Shown in pieces: positions 5,488-6,456 of a DNA stretch of 6,456 nucleotides. Location: contig CAJPLH010000112.1 in assembly GCA_905371275.1 (NCBI GenBank), positions 1-6,456 of the forward strand, given 5' to 3'. Source of the DNA: Prevotellaceae bacterium (lineage in GTDB: Bacteria > Bacteroidota > Bacteroidia > Bacteroidales > Bacteroidaceae). The first letter of the stretch is position 1, and the number at the start of each line of letters is the position of its first letter. A program made the translations under genes and the position numbers. The notes below the pieces were generated by a model. That model was not told where the DNA came from. It did not search any database and saw nothing but the letters and a program-made list of their open reading frames with translations.

Positions 5488-5880
5488 CTAATTTAGAACG
5501 ATAATATCATTGTTTGAATATTGATTGAAGATAGATTGCGTTTCGCTATCTAATTCGTCAGCACCTAAAATCTGTAGATCAGTGATTTCATCTGTCTCTT
5601 TGTCATAAACAGCTTGAGCTACAGTATTGTTATTGTTCTTTGAAAAAATATCTTCCTCTAGTTTATGAACAGGAGCTGTTTCCAACAACTCTCGTAGGGT
5701 TTTCCCTTTGATAAGAGTTGGAAAGTCTTTACCCTTTTCCAACGATCGGCCCTTGAACCAAGATACGATGTGTTCTTTGAACTTAAGGATACCGTGGATG
5801 AGTTTGGTGGCTAGTCTCTTTACGAAAGAGAAAAAACTACCCAAAGCAGTTTTAATGAAGTTGAGAATGTTTTCTAACAT
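5488..5880 (-). CDS. Small protein with basic amphipathic N-terminus and paralogous C-terminal domain (130 aa)
   Basis: Residues 1-44 form a basic, amphipathic helical region (ILNFIKTALGSFFSFVKRLA...) that could lie on a membrane rather than span it. The C-terminal domain contains AVYDKETDEITDLQIL (90-105) and ends NDIIVLN, clearly like the neighbour at 5070-5480. I start it at the ATG at 5880, 1 nt after the upstream stop. A TTG at 5889 in the same frame would give 133 residues and overlap the previous gene by 8 nt, which is less likely. With the ATG start the length equals that of the previous protein, 130 aa. No cysteines, signal peptide or enzymatic motif is visible. Function unknown; it is probably a partner of the operon's AAA ATPase. 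Confidence 0.78.
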   Translation of the reverse strand: MLENILNFIKTALGSFFSFVKRLATKLIHGILKFKEHIVSWFKGRSLEKGKDFPTLIKGKTLRELLETAPVHKLEEDIFSKNNNNTVAQAVYDKETDEITDLQILGADELDSETQSIFNQYSNNDIIVLN

Positions 5881-5881
5881 A

Positions 5882-6274
5882 TTATTCAATGATTATAACG
5901 TTGCTAGCTTCAAAGAGTGTTTCTACCTCTCTCTTTAGTGCTTCAGAAGTAATGCAGATTCCTAGATTCTGTTCCTTGGGTAGGAGCACTCGATTGTTTG
6001 CATACACAACAAATAGATAGTTGTGTTGTTTATCTGATTGCTTGATGACACAAGCTTGATTAGAATTGGGCACAATATTCTCCTTAATTATAGAGACTAA
6101 AGTCGCCTTATCTAGCAGAGATACTGAATAGTTCTTGCTTACTTCTGGTACATCAGTAAGGTCTTTCCAAGTTTGTGAAACTTGTTTCTTTGCCCAATGA
6201 AGAACTTCTTGAAAAGCTTTTACAGCAAATTCCTTGAGTTTCTCCATTGCTTGAGGTGGAATTTTCATGTTCAT
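5882..6274 (-). CDS. Small soluble or peripheral protein, divergent paralog (130 aa)
   Basis: Residues 8-38 are predicted amphipathic helix (AMEKLKEFAVKAFQEVLHWA), without a membrane span. The C-terminal part reads FVVYANNRVLLPKEQNLG (around 88-105) and ends SNVIIIE. This matches in position and pattern the VYD...QI...DIIVL arrangement of the next two proteins, although few residues are identical. I take it as a divergent member of the same family. Start codons at 6274 and 6268 are both ATG; the first is used. It begins 30 nt after the stop of the ORF at the window edge and is followed after 1 nt by the next gene. Any promoter would lie upstream of the window edge or in that short gap, where I see no consensus box. 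Function unknown. Confidence 0.75.
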   Translation of the reverse strand: MNMKIPPQAMEKLKEFAVKAFQEVLHWAKKQVSQTWKDLTDVPEVSKNYSVSLLDKATLVSIIKENIVPNSNQACVIKQSDKQHNYLFVVYANNRVLLPKEQNLGICITSEALKREVETLFEASNVIIIE

Positions 6275-6304
6275 ATTGTAAAGTTTTGAATGAATGTCTT
6301 AGTA

Positions 6305-6456
6305 TTATCCCATCTTCACATCCAAGAAGCTGGCATTCAGTGCGCCTGCTGCGCGAAGATCCACTCCGTACATACGAAGAAAAGCATCGACAACAAGTTG
6401 GCCGTTGTTAAAGTACACTGGATTTCCTGCATTGCAAGGAACGGTGACTGACATTC
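6305..6456 (-). CDS. Small or partial unidentified ORF at the window edge
   Basis: A - strand frame ends in TAA at 6305-6307 and runs at least to an ATG at 6454, giving 49 residues (MSVTVPCNAGNPVYFNNGQL and so on, ending LDVKMG). Only two more bases are in the window, so this may be a complete small protein starting at 6454 or the C-terminus of a longer one. It is less AT-rich than the four small genes downstream. It has no membrane segment, and the composition (Asn, Gly, Val, Ala) differs from the charged paralogs. It lies 30 nt upstream of the next gene on the same strand and is probably in the same transcript. The family is not recognised. Confidence 0.5.
   Translation of the reverse strand, partial: MSVTVPCNAGNPVYFNNGQLVVDAFLRMYGVDLRAAGALNASFLDVKMG

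Noticed and set aside
5881..5889. TTG start at 5889 for the third operon gene
   Set aside because: The in-frame ATG at 5880, 1 nt after the upstream stop, fits the 1-7 nt gaps of the other genes and avoids an 8-nt overlap with a rare start codon.
1..6456. CRISPR array or transposase gene
   Set aside because: No regularly spaced repeats are present and no DDE or HUH transposase motif was found in any frame.

Overview
The window looks like Bacteroidota DNA, most likely order Bacteroidales. Three things point there. The tmRNA encodes a GENNFALAA-type tag close to the Bacteroidales GENNYALAA/GETNYALAA tags as I recall them. The ssrA promoter has the Bacteroidota form TTTG-N20-TAnnTTTG. The left third carries a Bacteroides-type tyrosine integrase followed by a DUF1896 protein, a pair typical of conjugative or mobilizable elements of this phylum. 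The genus cannot be fixed from this window.

Left part (1-3017) is best read as one end of an integrated mobile element. It begins with the last 42 codons of an unidentified + strand gene and a hairpin terminator. An intergenic stretch follows with a 14-bp palindrome and a long hairpin. On the - strand, read right to left, come a tyrosine recombinase (1384-2670), a DUF1896 protein (911-1378) and what looks like a frameshifted small membrane-protein gene (512-758). A pair of 26-bp imperfect inverted arms (770-899) lies between the last two. Upstream of the integrase is a repeat-dense region (2801-2914) that could hold recombinase arm-binding sites. A strong hairpin (2938-2969) then precedes the 3' end of ssrA.

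Middle part (3018-3451) is a complete tmRNA gene (ssrA) on the - strand with its promoter. The integrase sits directly downstream of the ssrA 3' end, the usual arrangement when an element has used ssrA as its integration site. The second att copy would lie to the left, outside the window.

Right part (3550-6456) is a tightly packed - strand operon on what would be the chromosomal side. In transcription order it has an unidentified small or partial ORF at the window edge, then four small proteins of 130, 130, 136 and 90 aa, then a 413-aa classical AAA ATPase. Gaps between the five confident genes are only 1-7 nt. The first two small proteins have N-terminal amphipathic helices and the next two have single N-terminal membrane segments. 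Their C-terminal regions look related, with a VYD/VYN/IFD turn followed about 35 residues later by a hydrophobic DIIVL-like terminus in three of the four. This suggests a duplicated family of membrane-associated adaptors or substrates working with a dedicated AAA unfoldase/remodeller. I do not recognise it as a described system, and it is the best candidate here for something new.
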